Assembly: GCA_023150775.1 (NCBI GenBank)
Contig: JAKLKE010000024.1
Span: forward strand, 1 to 32,456
Length of the DNA: 32,456 nt
Direction: 5' to 3'
Source of the DNA: Myxococcota bacterium
GTDB taxonomy: Bacteria; Myxococcota_A; UBA796; CAJQPC01
Below, in pieces: positions 16,071 through 26,203 of this stretch. The notes below the pieces were generated by a model that did not search any database, was not told where the DNA came from, and was given only the letters and a program-made list of their open reading frames with translations. How positions within the stretch are numbered: the stretch's first letter is position 1; the number at the start of each line of letters is the position of its first letter. A program made the position numbers and the translations under genes.

Positions 16071-17146
16071 CGTCCCGATTTGTCCCCGCGCTCACCCTCG
16101 CCCTGGTCATGGGCTGCGGCTCGGCTGGCGCTGAGAAAGGCGCCGCCGACCTCACCCCGCCCACCCTCACCGACGCGCCTTCAGCCCGGGTCGAGGTGGC
16201 GACAGTGAGCCTCATCCCCGCCGTGCGCCGCCTGGAGCTGCCCGGCGAGGTGAAGGCCAGCGCGGACGCCAACCTCGCCGCGCCGCTCGGCGGCTTCGTC
16301 GAGGACGTGCTCGTGAAGGAGGGCCAGAGCGTGCGGCGCGGCCAGCTCCTCGCCCGGGTAGACGTCGCCTCGCGCGAGGCCCAGCTTCGGGTCGCCGAGG
16401 CCCAGGCCGCCCAGGCCAAGGCCGAGCTTGACCGCGCCATCGCCTTGGCCGACGGCCTCTCGGGCCAGGCCCGGCTCAACGTCGAGACCCAAGCGAAGAT
16501 CGCCGAGGCCAACGTCGAGCTCGCCCGCATCAACCTGCGCCGGGCGATGATCGTCGCCCCCTTCGCGGGCAAGATCGCCAAGGTCAACGTCGAGGAGGGT
16601 GAGGTGGTCGCCCCCGGCGCCCCGGCCATGCGCCTGGTCGCCGTCGATCCCGCGCTCATCGAGCTCTCCGTCTCCGACATCGACGTGGCCCAGCTTGAGG
16701 AGGGCCAGGCCGTGCGCTTCACGAGCTTGTCCTCGCCGCTGGTCGTGGACGGCGTCGTGCAGCGCCGGGGCGTCGCCGCCGATCTCGGCACCCGCACCTG
16801 GACGGTGGAGGTCGCCGTGCCCAACGCCGACGGCGCGCTCATGCCCGGCATGTTGGGCCGGGTGAGCTTGGAGCGCACGCTCTCCGAGTCCGGCGTGCTC
16901 ATCCCCCAGGACTGGATCGTCACCCGGGCGTCGAGCCGGGGCGTGTTTCTGCTCGGCGAGGACGACGTCGCCCGCTGGCGGGATCTGGAGATCGAGGCGT
17001 TCTTGACCGACCAGGCCCTCATCCGGTCAGGTCTCAACGAAGGTGACGTGGTGGTCAGCGCGGGGCACCGTGAGCTGGCCGAGGGCGACGCCCTCTACGT
17101 CGTGCGCCGCGGGGTCTGCTGCGAAGCAGGCCGCGTCAAGTATTAG
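16067..17146 (+). CDS. RND efflux membrane fusion (adaptor) lipoprotein
   Basis: The protein has 359 residues and starts by 4-nt overlap with the tetR stop. The lipoprotein signal peptide ends at VMGC (Cys17). It follows the HlyD/AcrA fold: a first strand (LPGEVKASADANLAAPLGGFVEDVLVKEG), a biotinyl-lipoyl half (VKEGQSVRRGQLLARVD), a short helical hairpin rich in Ala/Gln/Glu (about residues 105-160), the second lipoyl half (VAPFAGKIAKVNVEEGEVVAPG), then beta-barrel and membrane-proximal domains. It would bridge the inner-membrane RND pump and the outer-membrane channel in the periplasm. The short hairpin is nearer to metal/multidrug adaptors of the MexA class than to long hairpins. The pump gene starts 12 bases after its stop. 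Confidence 0.93.
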   Translation: MTSRFVPALTLALVMGCGSAGAEKGAADLTPPTLTDAPSARVEVATVSLIPAVRRLELPGEVKASADANLAAPLGGFVEDVLVKEGQSVRRGQLLARVDVASREAQLRVAEAQAAQAKAELDRAIALADGLSGQARLNVETQAKIAEANVELARINLRRAMIVAPFAGKIAKVNVEEGEVVAPGAPAMRLVAVDPALIELSVSDIDVAQLEEGQAVRFTSLSSPLVVDGVVQRRGVAADLGTRTWTVEVAVPNADGALMPGMLGRVSLERTLSESGVLIPQDWIVTRASSRGVFLLGEDDVARWRDLEIEAFLTDQALIRSGLNEGDVVVSAGHRELAEGDALYVVRRGVCCEAGRVKY

Positions 17147-17158
17147 GAGGCCGCCAAT

Positions 17159-20100
17159 ATGCGCTGGGCTCAATGGATCGTCGACCACACCGTCACCGTG
17201 GTCATCTTCGTGTTCATGATCACGGTCTTCGGGGCGTGGTCCTACATCACCCTGCCCCGAGAGGCCGCCCCCGACATCAAGATCCCCGTGGTCTTGGTGA
17301 GCACGCCCTACATCGGCGTCTCCCCGGAGGACATCGAGTCCTTGGTGACCGTGCCCTTAGAGCGTGAGCTCAAAGGCATCAAAGACATCAAGACGATGAC
17401 GTCCACCTCCTATGAGGGCACCTCCCTCATCACGCTTGAGTTCAACCCCGACGCCGACATCTCCGAGGCCCTGCAGAAGGTCCGTGAGCGCGTAGACGCC
17501 GCGAAGCCCGACCTGCCCGAAGACGCCGAAGACACGATGGTCGCCGAGATCAGCTTCTCCGACTTCCCGATCCTGCTGATCTCGATCTCCGGCCCCCAAG
17601 ACGAGGAGGTGCTCAAGCAGCGCGCTGAAGACCTCCAAGACGTGATCGAGGGCCTGCCTGGGGTGCTGGAGGTCAGCCTCTCCGGCGGCCTCACCCGGGA
17701 GGTCCGCGTGCTCGCCGACCCCGACCGCCTGGAGCGGTTTGACGTCTCGTTCAACGACCTGACGATGGCCCTGCGCAACGAGAACGTGAACATCCCCAGC
17801 GGCAACGTCGACGCCGGGCGCGGCGACTACCTCCTGCGGGTGCCCGCGGAGCTGGCCACGGCGGACGACCTGCGCGGCGTGCCGGTCAAGAACGTCGGCG
17901 ACCGCACGGTGTTTATCGGCGACGTCGCCCGGGTGGTGGACGGTTACGCCGAGCGCAGCACGATCTCCCGGCAGAACGGCGAGCCGACGATCACCCTCGG
18001 CGTCAAAAAACGCGCCGGGGAGAACCTCATCGAGCTGGCCGACGCCGCGAAGGCCGCCACCATCACCGCCGCGGAGACCTGGCCCGAGGGGATGCGCTAC
18101 TCGTTCCAGGCTGATGCCTCCCGCGACATCGACAACAGCGTGGCCGAGCTGGAGAACAACATCCTCTCCGGGCTCTTGCTCGTCGTGGGCGTGCTGTTCT
18201 TCTTCATGGGCTTCCGCAACTCGTGGTTCGTGGCCCTGGCGATCCCCACGTCGATGCTCATCAGCTTCATGGTGCTCGACTTCATGGGCGTCACCCTGAA
18301 CATGATCGTGCTGTTCGCCCTCATCCTCGCCTTGGGCATGTTGGTCGACAACGCCATCGTCGTCGTGGAGAACATCTACCGCCACGTCGAGGAGGGCAAG
18401 ACCCCAAAGGAGGCTTCAGTGCTCGGCGTCAGCGAGATGGCGGTGCCCGTCACCACCTCTACGCTGACCACCCACCTCGCGTTCGCGCCCTTGCTCGCCT
18501 GGGAGGGCATCATGGGCGAGTTCATGGGCTACATGCCGCTGACCGTCATCATCGTGCTCACGGCGTCATTGTTTGTGGCCCTCGTCATCGTGCCTGTGGC
18601 GACGGCGACCTTGATGAAGGCGCCCAAGACCGCCCGCACCGAGGGTGAGCTACCCCCCGAGAACGAGCTGATGGGCAAGATCCTGCGCGCCTACCGCTCG
18701 ATCTTGGGCTGGTCGATTGACCACCGCTACATCAGCCTCGCGGGCGGCTTTCTGAGCCTCATCGTCACCTTCGTGCTCTACGGCTTCTTGAACCACGGCA
18801 CCGAGTTTTTCCCGTTGACCGAGCCCAACCAGGTCACCGTGGCCCTGCGCGCCCCAGACGGCACACGCCTGGAGACGACGGATCGGATGCTGCGCCAGCT
18901 TGAGGCGGCGATCTCGACGGAGACCGACGTGCGCACGGTCATCGCCGAGACCGGCTCCGGCGGCGGGGGCGGCGGCTTCGGCGGCGGCGCGGGCACCCCC
19001 AACGTGGGCAACCTCACCCTGGTCTACCACCCCATCGCGTCCGACCTGCGTGAGGGCGAGACCCCCCGCGCGGGCAGCTCCTTTGACTCCATCGAGCGGG
19101 TGCGCGGCGCGGCGGAGCAGCTCGTCGGGGCCTCGGTCACCGTCGAGGCCCAAGAGATGGGCCCGCCCGTGGGCAAACCCGTCGAGGTCAAGCTCATCGG
19201 CGAAGACTACGACAAGCTCGGCGAGCTGGCTGAGGAGGTCAAGCGGGGGCTCGCTGAGGTGAAGGGTGTGGTGGACCTCAGCGACGACTACCGCGTCGGG
19301 CGGCCGGAGCTGCGGTTCACCGTGGACCGCGCGGCGGCGAAGCGGGTGGGCGCGAGCTCCTCCATGGTCGCCAACACCTTACGCGGCGCGGTCTCGGGCA
19401 CCAAAGCGACGGTGCTGCGCGACGGCGAGGACGAGACCGACGTGATCGTCGCCTTGGACGCGCCCTTTGTGGACGACGCCGAGGCGATCTTACGCCTGCG
19501 GGTGCCGGGCAAAGACAACCTCATGGTGCCGCTCTCGACCTTGGCCAGCTACGAGGCGCTCGGCGGCTCAGGCGCGATCAAACACGACGACCGCCGCCGG
19601 GTGATCACCATCTCCGGGGACGTCGCCGACGGGTTCAACGTCAACGAGGTGCAAGGCGCGGTGAAGAAGCTCATCGGCGACTGGAAGGCCCCCGCCGGCA
19701 TCGAGCTGACCATGGGCGGCGCCGACCAAAAACAACAAGAGGCCACGGCGTTTCTGGCGCGCACCTTCTTGATCGCCTGCGTCTTGATCTTCTTGGTGCT
19801 CGTCACCCAGTTCGACTCCATCGTGCGCCCGTTCATCATCATGGTGAGCGTGCTCTTGTCGCTCATCGGCGTGCTGTGGGGCCTGATCATCACCGGCACC
19901 CCCTTCGGCATCATCATGACCGGCATCGGCGTGATCAGCCTCGCCGGGGTCGTGGTCAACAACGCGATCGTTCTGCTGGACTATGTGCAGGTGCTGCGTG
20001 AGAAGGGGGTGGGTGTGCGTGACGCGCTCATCCAGGCCGGTCTCACCCGCTTCCGGCCCGTCATTCTGACTGCGCTCACCACCCTGCTCGGCCTGATCCC

Positions 20101-21631
20101 CATGGCGACCGGCGTGACCCTCGACTTCCGCAAGCTCGCCGTGACCTTCGGCGGCGCATCGGCGGCGTTCTGGGGGCCTATGGCCATCGCCGTCATCTTC
20201 GGGCTGGGCGTGGCCACCGTCCTCACCTTGGTCATGGTGCCAACGATGTACACGATCAGCGAAGACCTCAGCGATCTCGCCCGCCGCTTGTTCGGCGGCC
20301 GGGCCAAGAAGGCCACCCCGGCGGTGGTCACGGCGTCCCTCGCGCTCCTGTTGATCGGCGGCGAGGCCCAGGCCCAGGCGTTGAGCCTCGCCCAGGTCGT
20401 CACCGAGACCGAGAAGAACAACCTCGACCTGCAGCTCATCGAAGAGCAGACCTTCCAGGCCAAGAACCAGGTGGGCACGGCCTGGACGCTGCTCTCGCCG
20501 AAGGTGCAGGCGAACGCCAACTACACGATCAACAAGCAGGCCGTCGAGCTGAACTTCGCCGACTCGATCCCTGAAGAGTTCGCCGACTTCTTCGACGCCG
20601 ACTCCGTGGAGCCTACGGTCATCCAGGCCAAACGTTACGCGGACATGAACGTGAGCGTCGTGCAGCCGCTGTTCTCGCCAGAGAGCCTGCCGCTCTTGCG
20701 CGGGGCGTACACGATGCGCGACGCCGCCTACGCCCAAGAGGCCGACATTCGCCTGCAGGTGCGCGCCGGGGCGGCCCAGGCCTACTACGGCCTCGCCGTG
20801 GCCCGTCAGGCCGTGGAGATCACCCGTCAGGCCCACGAGAACGCCGAGGCGCATTACGCCTTGGCCAAACGGCAGGTCGCCGCCGGGGCCGCGCCGCCCC
20901 TCGCTGAGCTGCAGGCCGAGCTCGCCGTGAGCCGCGCCGAGCGCAGCCGCCGCCAGGCTGAAGAGTCCCTCACCACCGCCGAGCAGGCCTTCGCGATGTT
21001 GACCGGCCTCCCGGCGAGCACCCAGGTCACCCTGCCTTCGCCCCAGCCGGCCCCGGCGGGCACCGTCGAGGAGGCCCTGAGCCAGGCGAAGTCCCAGCGC
21101 CCGGATCTCCAGGTCGCCGAGCTCCAGGCCAAGGCCGCCCAGCTCCAGGTGCAGGCCGAGGCGATGGGCTGGCTGCCCGACGTGAGCGCCCGCTACACCT
21201 ACAGCCTCACCCAGAACCTCGGCTTCCAGGGTGAGCCCGACTGGTGGATGGTCGTGCTCAACGCCACCTGGACGCCGTGGGACGGCGGCTACCGCATCAC
21301 CACCCAGCGCGACGCGGCGTCGAACGCCCGGGCCGCCCAGCTCATGCAAGAGAAGGCGCTCCTGGAGGTCGAGCAAGAGATCCGCGTGGCCTGGAGCGCC
21401 TTTGAGCGCGCCGAGGCGAGCCTCGTCTCCGTCGAGCGTGAGCTGAACCTGGCCCGGGAGAGCCTGCGCCTCGCCGAGCTGGGCTTCCAGGCCGGCAGCG
21501 TGAGCGGCCTCGACGCCGACGACGCCCGCCTGGGCTTAGAGGCCACCGAGCTGACCTTACTCACCGAACGAATGAACCGCGACCTGGCGGCGATCCGCCT
21601 CGCCGTCGCGATGGGAGCCTGGACCCCATGA
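17159..21631 (+). CDS. Fused RND efflux pump and TolC-like outer-membrane channel
   Basis: One uninterrupted 1490-residue frame with an AGGAGG site 8 bases before the ATG. Residues 1 to ~1047 are a complete RND permease: TM1 near residues 8-30; TM4 with LGMLVDNAIVVVEN (Asp397, Asn398 at the AcrB Asp407/Asp408 positions); two periplasmic loops, the second with a Gly-rich stretch near 599-611; and TM10 with VVVNNAIVLLD (Asn934-Asn935, no Lys corresponding to AcrB Lys940). At 1048-1074 comes a signal-peptide-like segment: RAKK, then TPAVVTASLALLLIGG, then EAQAQA. From Leu1075, 416 residues form a complete TolC-type outer membrane efflux protein with two repeats. The inserted segment could return the chain to the periplasm and be cleaved by signal peptidase. 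Similar pump-channel fusions are known in CusA/CzcA-type proteins of Bacteroidota. A lost stop codon is the alternative. Confidence 0.93.
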   Translation: MRWAQWIVDHTVTVVIFVFMITVFGAWSYITLPREAAPDIKIPVVLVSTPYIGVSPEDIESLVTVPLERELKGIKDIKTMTSTSYEGTSLITLEFNPDADISEALQKVRERVDAAKPDLPEDAEDTMVAEISFSDFPILLISISGPQDEEVLKQRAEDLQDVIEGLPGVLEVSLSGGLTREVRVLADPDRLERFDVSFNDLTMALRNENVNIPSGNVDAGRGDYLLRVPAELATADDLRGVPVKNVGDRTVFIGDVARVVDGYAERSTISRQNGEPTITLGVKKRAGENLIELADAAKAATITAAETWPEGMRYSFQADASRDIDNSVAELENNILSGLLLVVGVLFFFMGFRNSWFVALAIPTSMLISFMVLDFMGVTLNMIVLFALILALGMLVDNAIVVVENIYRHVEEGKTPKEASVLGVSEMAVPVTTSTLTTHLAFAPLLAWEGIMGEFMGYMPLTVIIVLTASLFVALVIVPVATATLMKAPKTARTEGELPPENELMGKILRAYRSILGWSIDHRYISLAGGFLSLIVTFVLYGFLNHGTEFFPLTEPNQVTVALRAPDGTRLETTDRMLRQLEAAISTETDVRTVIAETGSGGGGGGFGGGAGTPNVGNLTLVYHPIASDLREGETPRAGSSFDSIERVRGAAEQLVGASVTVEAQEMGPPVGKPVEVKLIGEDYDKLGELAEEVKRGLAEVKGVVDLSDDYRVGRPELRFTVDRAAAKRVGASSSMVANTLRGAVSGTKATVLRDGEDETDVIVALDAPFVDDAEAILRLRVPGKDNLMVPLSTLASYEALGGSGAIKHDDRRRVITISGDVADGFNVNEVQGAVKKLIGDWKAPAGIELTMGGADQKQQEATAFLARTFLIACVLIFLVLVTQFDSIVRPFIIMVSVLLSLIGVLWGLIITGTPFGIIMTGIGVISLAGVVVNNAIVLLDYVQVLREKGVGVRDALIQAGLTRFRPVILTALTTLLGLIPMATGVTLDFRKLAVTFGGASAAFWGPMAIAVIFGLGVATVLTLVMVPTMYTISEDLSDLARRLFGGRAKKATPAVVTASLALLLIGGEAQAQALSLAQVVTETEKNNLDLQLIEEQTFQAKNQVGTAWTLLSPKVQANANYTINKQAVELNFADSIPEEFADFFDADSVEPTVIQAKRYADMNVSVVQPLFSPESLPLLRGAYTMRDAAYAQEADIRLQVRAGAAQAYYGLAVARQAVEITRQAHENAEAHYALAKRQVAAGAAPPLAELQAELAVSRAERSRRQAEESLTTAEQAFAMLTGLPASTQVTLPSPQPAPAGTVEEALSQAKSQRPDLQVAELQAKAAQLQVQAEAMGWLPDVSARYTYSLTQNLGFQGEPDWWMVVLNATWTPWDGGYRITTQRDAASNARAAQLMQEKALLEVEQEIRVAWSAFERAEASLVSVERELNLARESLRLAELGFQAGSVSGLDADDARLGLEATELTLLTERMNRDLAAIRLAVAMGAWTP

Positions 21632-22659
21632 GCGAGACTGGACTGCTCCTGATCAACCTCGGCACCCCCACCGCCCCGGAGACCGGGCCGGTGCGGGTGT
21701 ACCTGCGAGAGTTTCTGTCCGACCCCCGGGTCTTGGACATGAACCCGGTCGGGCGCGCCCTGCTCCTCAACCTGATCATCCTGCCCTTTCGCCCGGCGAA
21801 GAGCGCGAGGGCCTACCGCGAGATCTGGGACGCCCAGCGCGGCTCCCCCTTGATGTTCCACAGCGTCGCCTTGACCGAGGCCGTCTCCCGGGAGCTCGGC
21901 CAAGGCTGGCGTGTGCGCCTCGCCATGCGTTACGGCCAGCCCTCCATCGCTGAAGGCCTGCGCGCCCTGCAGGCCGAGGGCGTAGACCGCATCGTCGTGC
22001 TGCCGCTCTACCCCCAGTACGCCTCATCCTCGACGGGCTCGTCCATGGAGGAGGTCTACGCCCAGGCCGCCCGCCTGCCCGTGGTGCCCGAGCTCATCCC
22101 CATCCGCGACTTCTACGCCGCCCCCGAGTTCTTGGACCCGGCCGCGGCCCTCGCGAGGCCGCTCCTCGCCTCGTCCCAAGCCGACCATGTGCTGTTCTCG
22201 TTCCACGGCGTGCCCGAGCGCCAGGTGACGGCGACGAACCTCGGCCCCGCGGCCTGCCGGTTTGATGAGGGCTGCTGTGCGGCGATCAACACGAGCAACC
22301 GCGCTTGTTACCGCGCCCAGTCCTTCGCGACGGCCCGCGCCCTCGCCGAGCGCCTGGGCCTCCAAAAAGACCAATGGAGCGTGAGCTTCCAGTCCCGCCT
22401 GGGGCGTATCCCCTGGATCCGCCCGTACACCGACGAGGTGGTGCCCGAGCTGCCGAAGCGCGGCGTCAAGCGCCTGCTGGTGCTCTGCCCGTCCTTCACC
22501 GCCGACTGCCTGGAGACCTTGGAGGAGATGGGCATTCGTGGGCGCGACGACTTCATGAAGGCGGGGGGCGAGGGCTACACGCTGGTGCCCTGTGTGAACA
22601 GCGATCCGGGGTGGGTGAGCGGGGTGGTGGGGTTGGTGCGGGGGGTTGTGGGGGCATAG
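21628..22659 (+). CDS. hemH: Ferrochelatase, class with internal four-Cys segment
   Basis: The protein has 343 residues, starting by ATGA overlap with the pump-channel gene. Family signatures are LLINLGTP, LYPQYASSSTGSS, FSFHGVPER (His193, active site), SFQSRLGRIPWIRPYTDE and CPSFTADCLETLEE (Glu296). It inserts Fe2+ into protoporphyrin IX (or coproporphyrin III), the last step of haem synthesis. Between the SFHG motif and ATARALAERL lie Cys210, Cys216, Cys217 and Cys227, an internal segment absent from cluster-less enzymes. A class of bacterial ferrochelatases with an internal [2Fe-2S] cluster has been described, including in Myxococcus and Bdellovibrio, and this fits it. The overlap with an efflux gene implies coexpression under TetR control. 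The 3' end is very G-rich. Confidence 0.95.
   Translation: MSETGLLLINLGTPTAPETGPVRVYLREFLSDPRVLDMNPVGRALLLNLIILPFRPAKSARAYREIWDAQRGSPLMFHSVALTEAVSRELGQGWRVRLAMRYGQPSIAEGLRALQAEGVDRIVVLPLYPQYASSSTGSSMEEVYAQAARLPVVPELIPIRDFYAAPEFLDPAAALARPLLASSQADHVLFSFHGVPERQVTATNLGPAACRFDEGCCAAINTSNRACYRAQSFATARALAERLGLQKDQWSVSFQSRLGRIPWIRPYTDEVVPELPKRGVKRLLVLCPSFTADCLETLEEMGIRGRDDFMKAGGEGYTLVPCVNSDPGWVSGVVGLVRGVVGA
22621..22654 (+). other. Potential G-quadruplex at the hemH 3' end
   Basis: Four runs of four or more G (22621-22624, 22629-22632, 22640-22645, 22650-22654) are separated by loops of 4, 7 and 4 bases, which satisfies the usual G4 motif. Additional G runs flank it (22608-22611, 22663-22667). It would also form in the mRNA, spanning the end of hemH just before the XRE gene. 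Confidence 0.55.
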
Positions 22660-22681
22660 CCTGGGGGCTATGTTGGCCGGA

Positions 22682-23014
22682 ATGGCACGCACCCTCGATG
22701 AGGTCACAGACACCCTCCCGGCCGCGCAGCGCGCTCAGGTGGAGGCACGCACCCTAGAGCTGATCCAAGAGGTGGAGGGCCTACGCGCCCTTCGCCAACT
22801 CCTCGGCCTCACCCAAGAAGAGCTCGGCGGCCGGCTCGGCATCAAGCAGCCGTCGGTCCACAAGATCGAGCGGCAGGCGGATGTGCAGCTCTCGACGCTC
22901 CGCCGCTTCGTCGAGGCTGCTGGCGGGAGCCTGGAGCTGATCATCCACCTCCCCGACACCGGGCCGATTCGGCTGGTGGGGTTGGGGTCGGTCGTCGCGA
23001 CGGACGGCGGCTGA
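22682..23014 (+). CDS. XRE-family helix-turn-helix regulator (antitoxin-like)
   Basis: The protein has 110 residues from the ATG at 22682; an in-frame ATG at 22670 is possible. The start MARTLDEV and the segment LGLTQEELGGRLGIKQPSVHKIERQADVQLSTLRRFVEAAGG are typical of small XRE proteins that often act as antitoxins of RelE/HigB-like toxins. An N-terminal helix (residues 15-38) precedes the HTH at about 43-62. No toxin gene lies directly upstream (that is hemH), so it seems solitary. Its stop is 2 bases from the convergent stop of the DUF1828-type gene, so the relation to that cassette is unclear. Confidence 0.85.
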   Translation: MARTLDEVTDTLPAAQRAQVEARTLELIQEVEGLRALRQLLGLTQEELGGRLGIKQPSVHKIERQADVQLSTLRRFVEAAGGSLELIIHLPDTGPIRLVGLGSVVATDGG

Positions 23015-23016
23015 CC

Positions 23017-23790
23017 TCAAGCCGCCAGCAGCAGATCCCGAAGCGTCTGCCGATCCGACAAAGCGACGATGTCCGACAGGTCCCGGATCCGGCGCAGATC
23101 CTCCTCCCGGTACACGTCCGCCCGGTCATCGAGCACCGTCAAGCGCTGCTCGTTGCGCTCGTTGAGGTCGTACCACTTGCGGAAGATCTCGTTGGCGCAG
23201 ATGTGGGCTTGGCTCGTGTTGCCTGAAGAGAGGGTGAGGATGGCTGACCGCAGGCGCGGCCCCTCGGCGAGGAAGTCCACCCGCACGGCCTGGGAGAAGC
23301 GCCCTTCGAGCTCGACGTTGGGGGTGTAGGGCACCTCGGCGTCGATCAGCGACTCCTCGACCTGCTCGCTGAACGAGGTGACGAGCACGCTTCGTTTGGT
23401 GTACTGGAGGTCAGCCGTGCGAACGCAGGCCTGACCGAGCAGGACGAGGCCGGGCAGCACGTCCTCGGCTGAGGTGAGCGGCTTCACCAGCTCGCCCCCG
23501 CGCTGCTCGACGCCGTACAGGCGGAGCGCGTCGTCGAGCAGGGCCTGACGTTTACGCGAGAGCCAGGGCTTGACCTGCACGTCGAGCAGCCAGGACATCG
23601 TCTGGCCGAGGTCGGAGAGCGTTGGCGCCGGAAACAGCGAGGGCTCCTCGCAGAGGAAGAGGTCGATCGACGCGCCGTCGGGGTACAAGAACGCGGTTTC
23701 GATGCGGAGCGGGCCCGTGCGTAGGGTGTCGATGGAGCGCACGAGAGGGTGCTGGGCGAGGCGGTCGCGAAGCTGCTCTGAGTTGATCAT
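23017..23790 (-). CDS. DUF1828/DUF1829-type protein
   Basis: The protein has 257 residues. The N-terminal part (LRIETAFLYPDGASIDLFL, then LSDLGQTMSWLL) is characteristic of DUF1828: a strand pair around YPDG and the SDLG motif. The second half (QAVRVDFLAEGP, ICANEIFRKWYDLNE, DRADVYREEDLRRI) fits DUF1829, with strands resembling a nuclease-like core (VDFL, VLDD). No signal peptide. These families are of unknown biochemical function and tend to occur in accessory, phage- or defence-associated DNA. The ATG overlaps the stop of the upstream gene (ATGA), so the two proteins are translationally coupled and probably act together. Confidence 0.75.
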   Translation of the reverse strand: MINSEQLRDRLAQHPLVRSIDTLRTGPLRIETAFLYPDGASIDLFLCEEPSLFPAPTLSDLGQTMSWLLDVQVKPWLSRKRQALLDDALRLYGVEQRGGELVKPLTSAEDVLPGLVLLGQACVRTADLQYTKRSVLVTSFSEQVEESLIDAEVPYTPNVELEGRFSQAVRVDFLAEGPRLRSAILTLSSGNTSQAHICANEIFRKWYDLNERNEQRLTVLDDRADVYREEDLRRIRDLSDIVALSDRQTLRDLLLAA

Positions 23791-24224
23791 GCGCCGGCCT
23801 CCGGTAGCTTGAGCTGACCCGTGTGGGTGATGTTCGCCATTCTACAGAACTCGGCGAAGACCTCGTTGATCGACGCCCCCGCGAGGTCGGGCCGATCGAT
23901 CACCCCATCGGGCAGGTTCCGCGCCGGGCACTGCTCGGTCTGCAGCGAGTGTTTGTGGCTGCGCCCCGCGGGGCGGTGGGCGGCGCCGTCCACATCCAGT
24001 CGGCAGATCGGACCAACGCCAGGGACGTGGACGTTGAGCGTCTTGGAGCCGACGACGGGGTTGAGCGTGATCGAGAGGATCAGCTCAACCCCGCTCGGGT
24101 TCTCGATCAGGATGCCCTCAGCGATGAGCACAGGGGTGAGGCTCTGCTTCCGCACAAAACGAATGTCGGAGGAGATTCGTTTCGCCGGGATGTCGCGAAG
24201 GGTCTCGAACTGCAGGCGTTCCAT
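23787..24224 (-). CDS. DUF6978-like protein, partner of the DUF1828-type gene
   Basis: The protein has 145 residues. The centre has strand-rich sequence (VELILSITLNPVVG, KTLNVHV) followed by ICRLDVDGAAHRPAGRSHKHSLQ, a pattern of LD-x-G-x-x-H and a later HKH that resembles DUF6978 proteins, which are known beside DUF1828-type genes. The C-terminal helix contains INEVFAEFCRMANI. This assignment is by pattern memory only. The start is the ATG at 24224, with a purine-rich stretch upstream but no clear site. It is the first gene of a two-gene unit with an ATGA junction. It might serve as antitoxin, sensor or co-effector; no catalytic motif can be pinned down beyond the His residues. Confidence 0.6.
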   Translation of the reverse strand: MERLQFETLRDIPAKRISSDIRFVRKQSLTPVLIAEGILIENPSGVELILSITLNPVVGSKTLNVHVPGVGPICRLDVDGAAHRPAGRSHKHSLQTEQCPARNLPDGVIDRPDLAGASINEVFAEFCRMANITHTGQLKLPEAGA

Positions 24225-24263
24225 GCGAGAGAGCTTAACACCCTCCCGCCTGGATGGTAACTT

Positions 24264-26144
<1,881 letters not shown>

Positions 26145-26203
26145 TCTGGCTCCAAGGCTGGGGAGTGGTTGGAGCGCAGAGCTAGGGACGCCTTCGCCCA
26201 GCG

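Noticed and set aside
17159-21631. Two separate genes (pump and channel) split by an overlooked stop
   Set aside because: The frame is continuous with sensible sequence across the junction; splitting would need a sequencing error that cannot be shown here.
22682-23014. XRE gene as antitoxin of a RelE/HigB toxin
   Set aside because: No toxin-like small gene lies upstream or downstream on the same strand; only the HTH family is supported.
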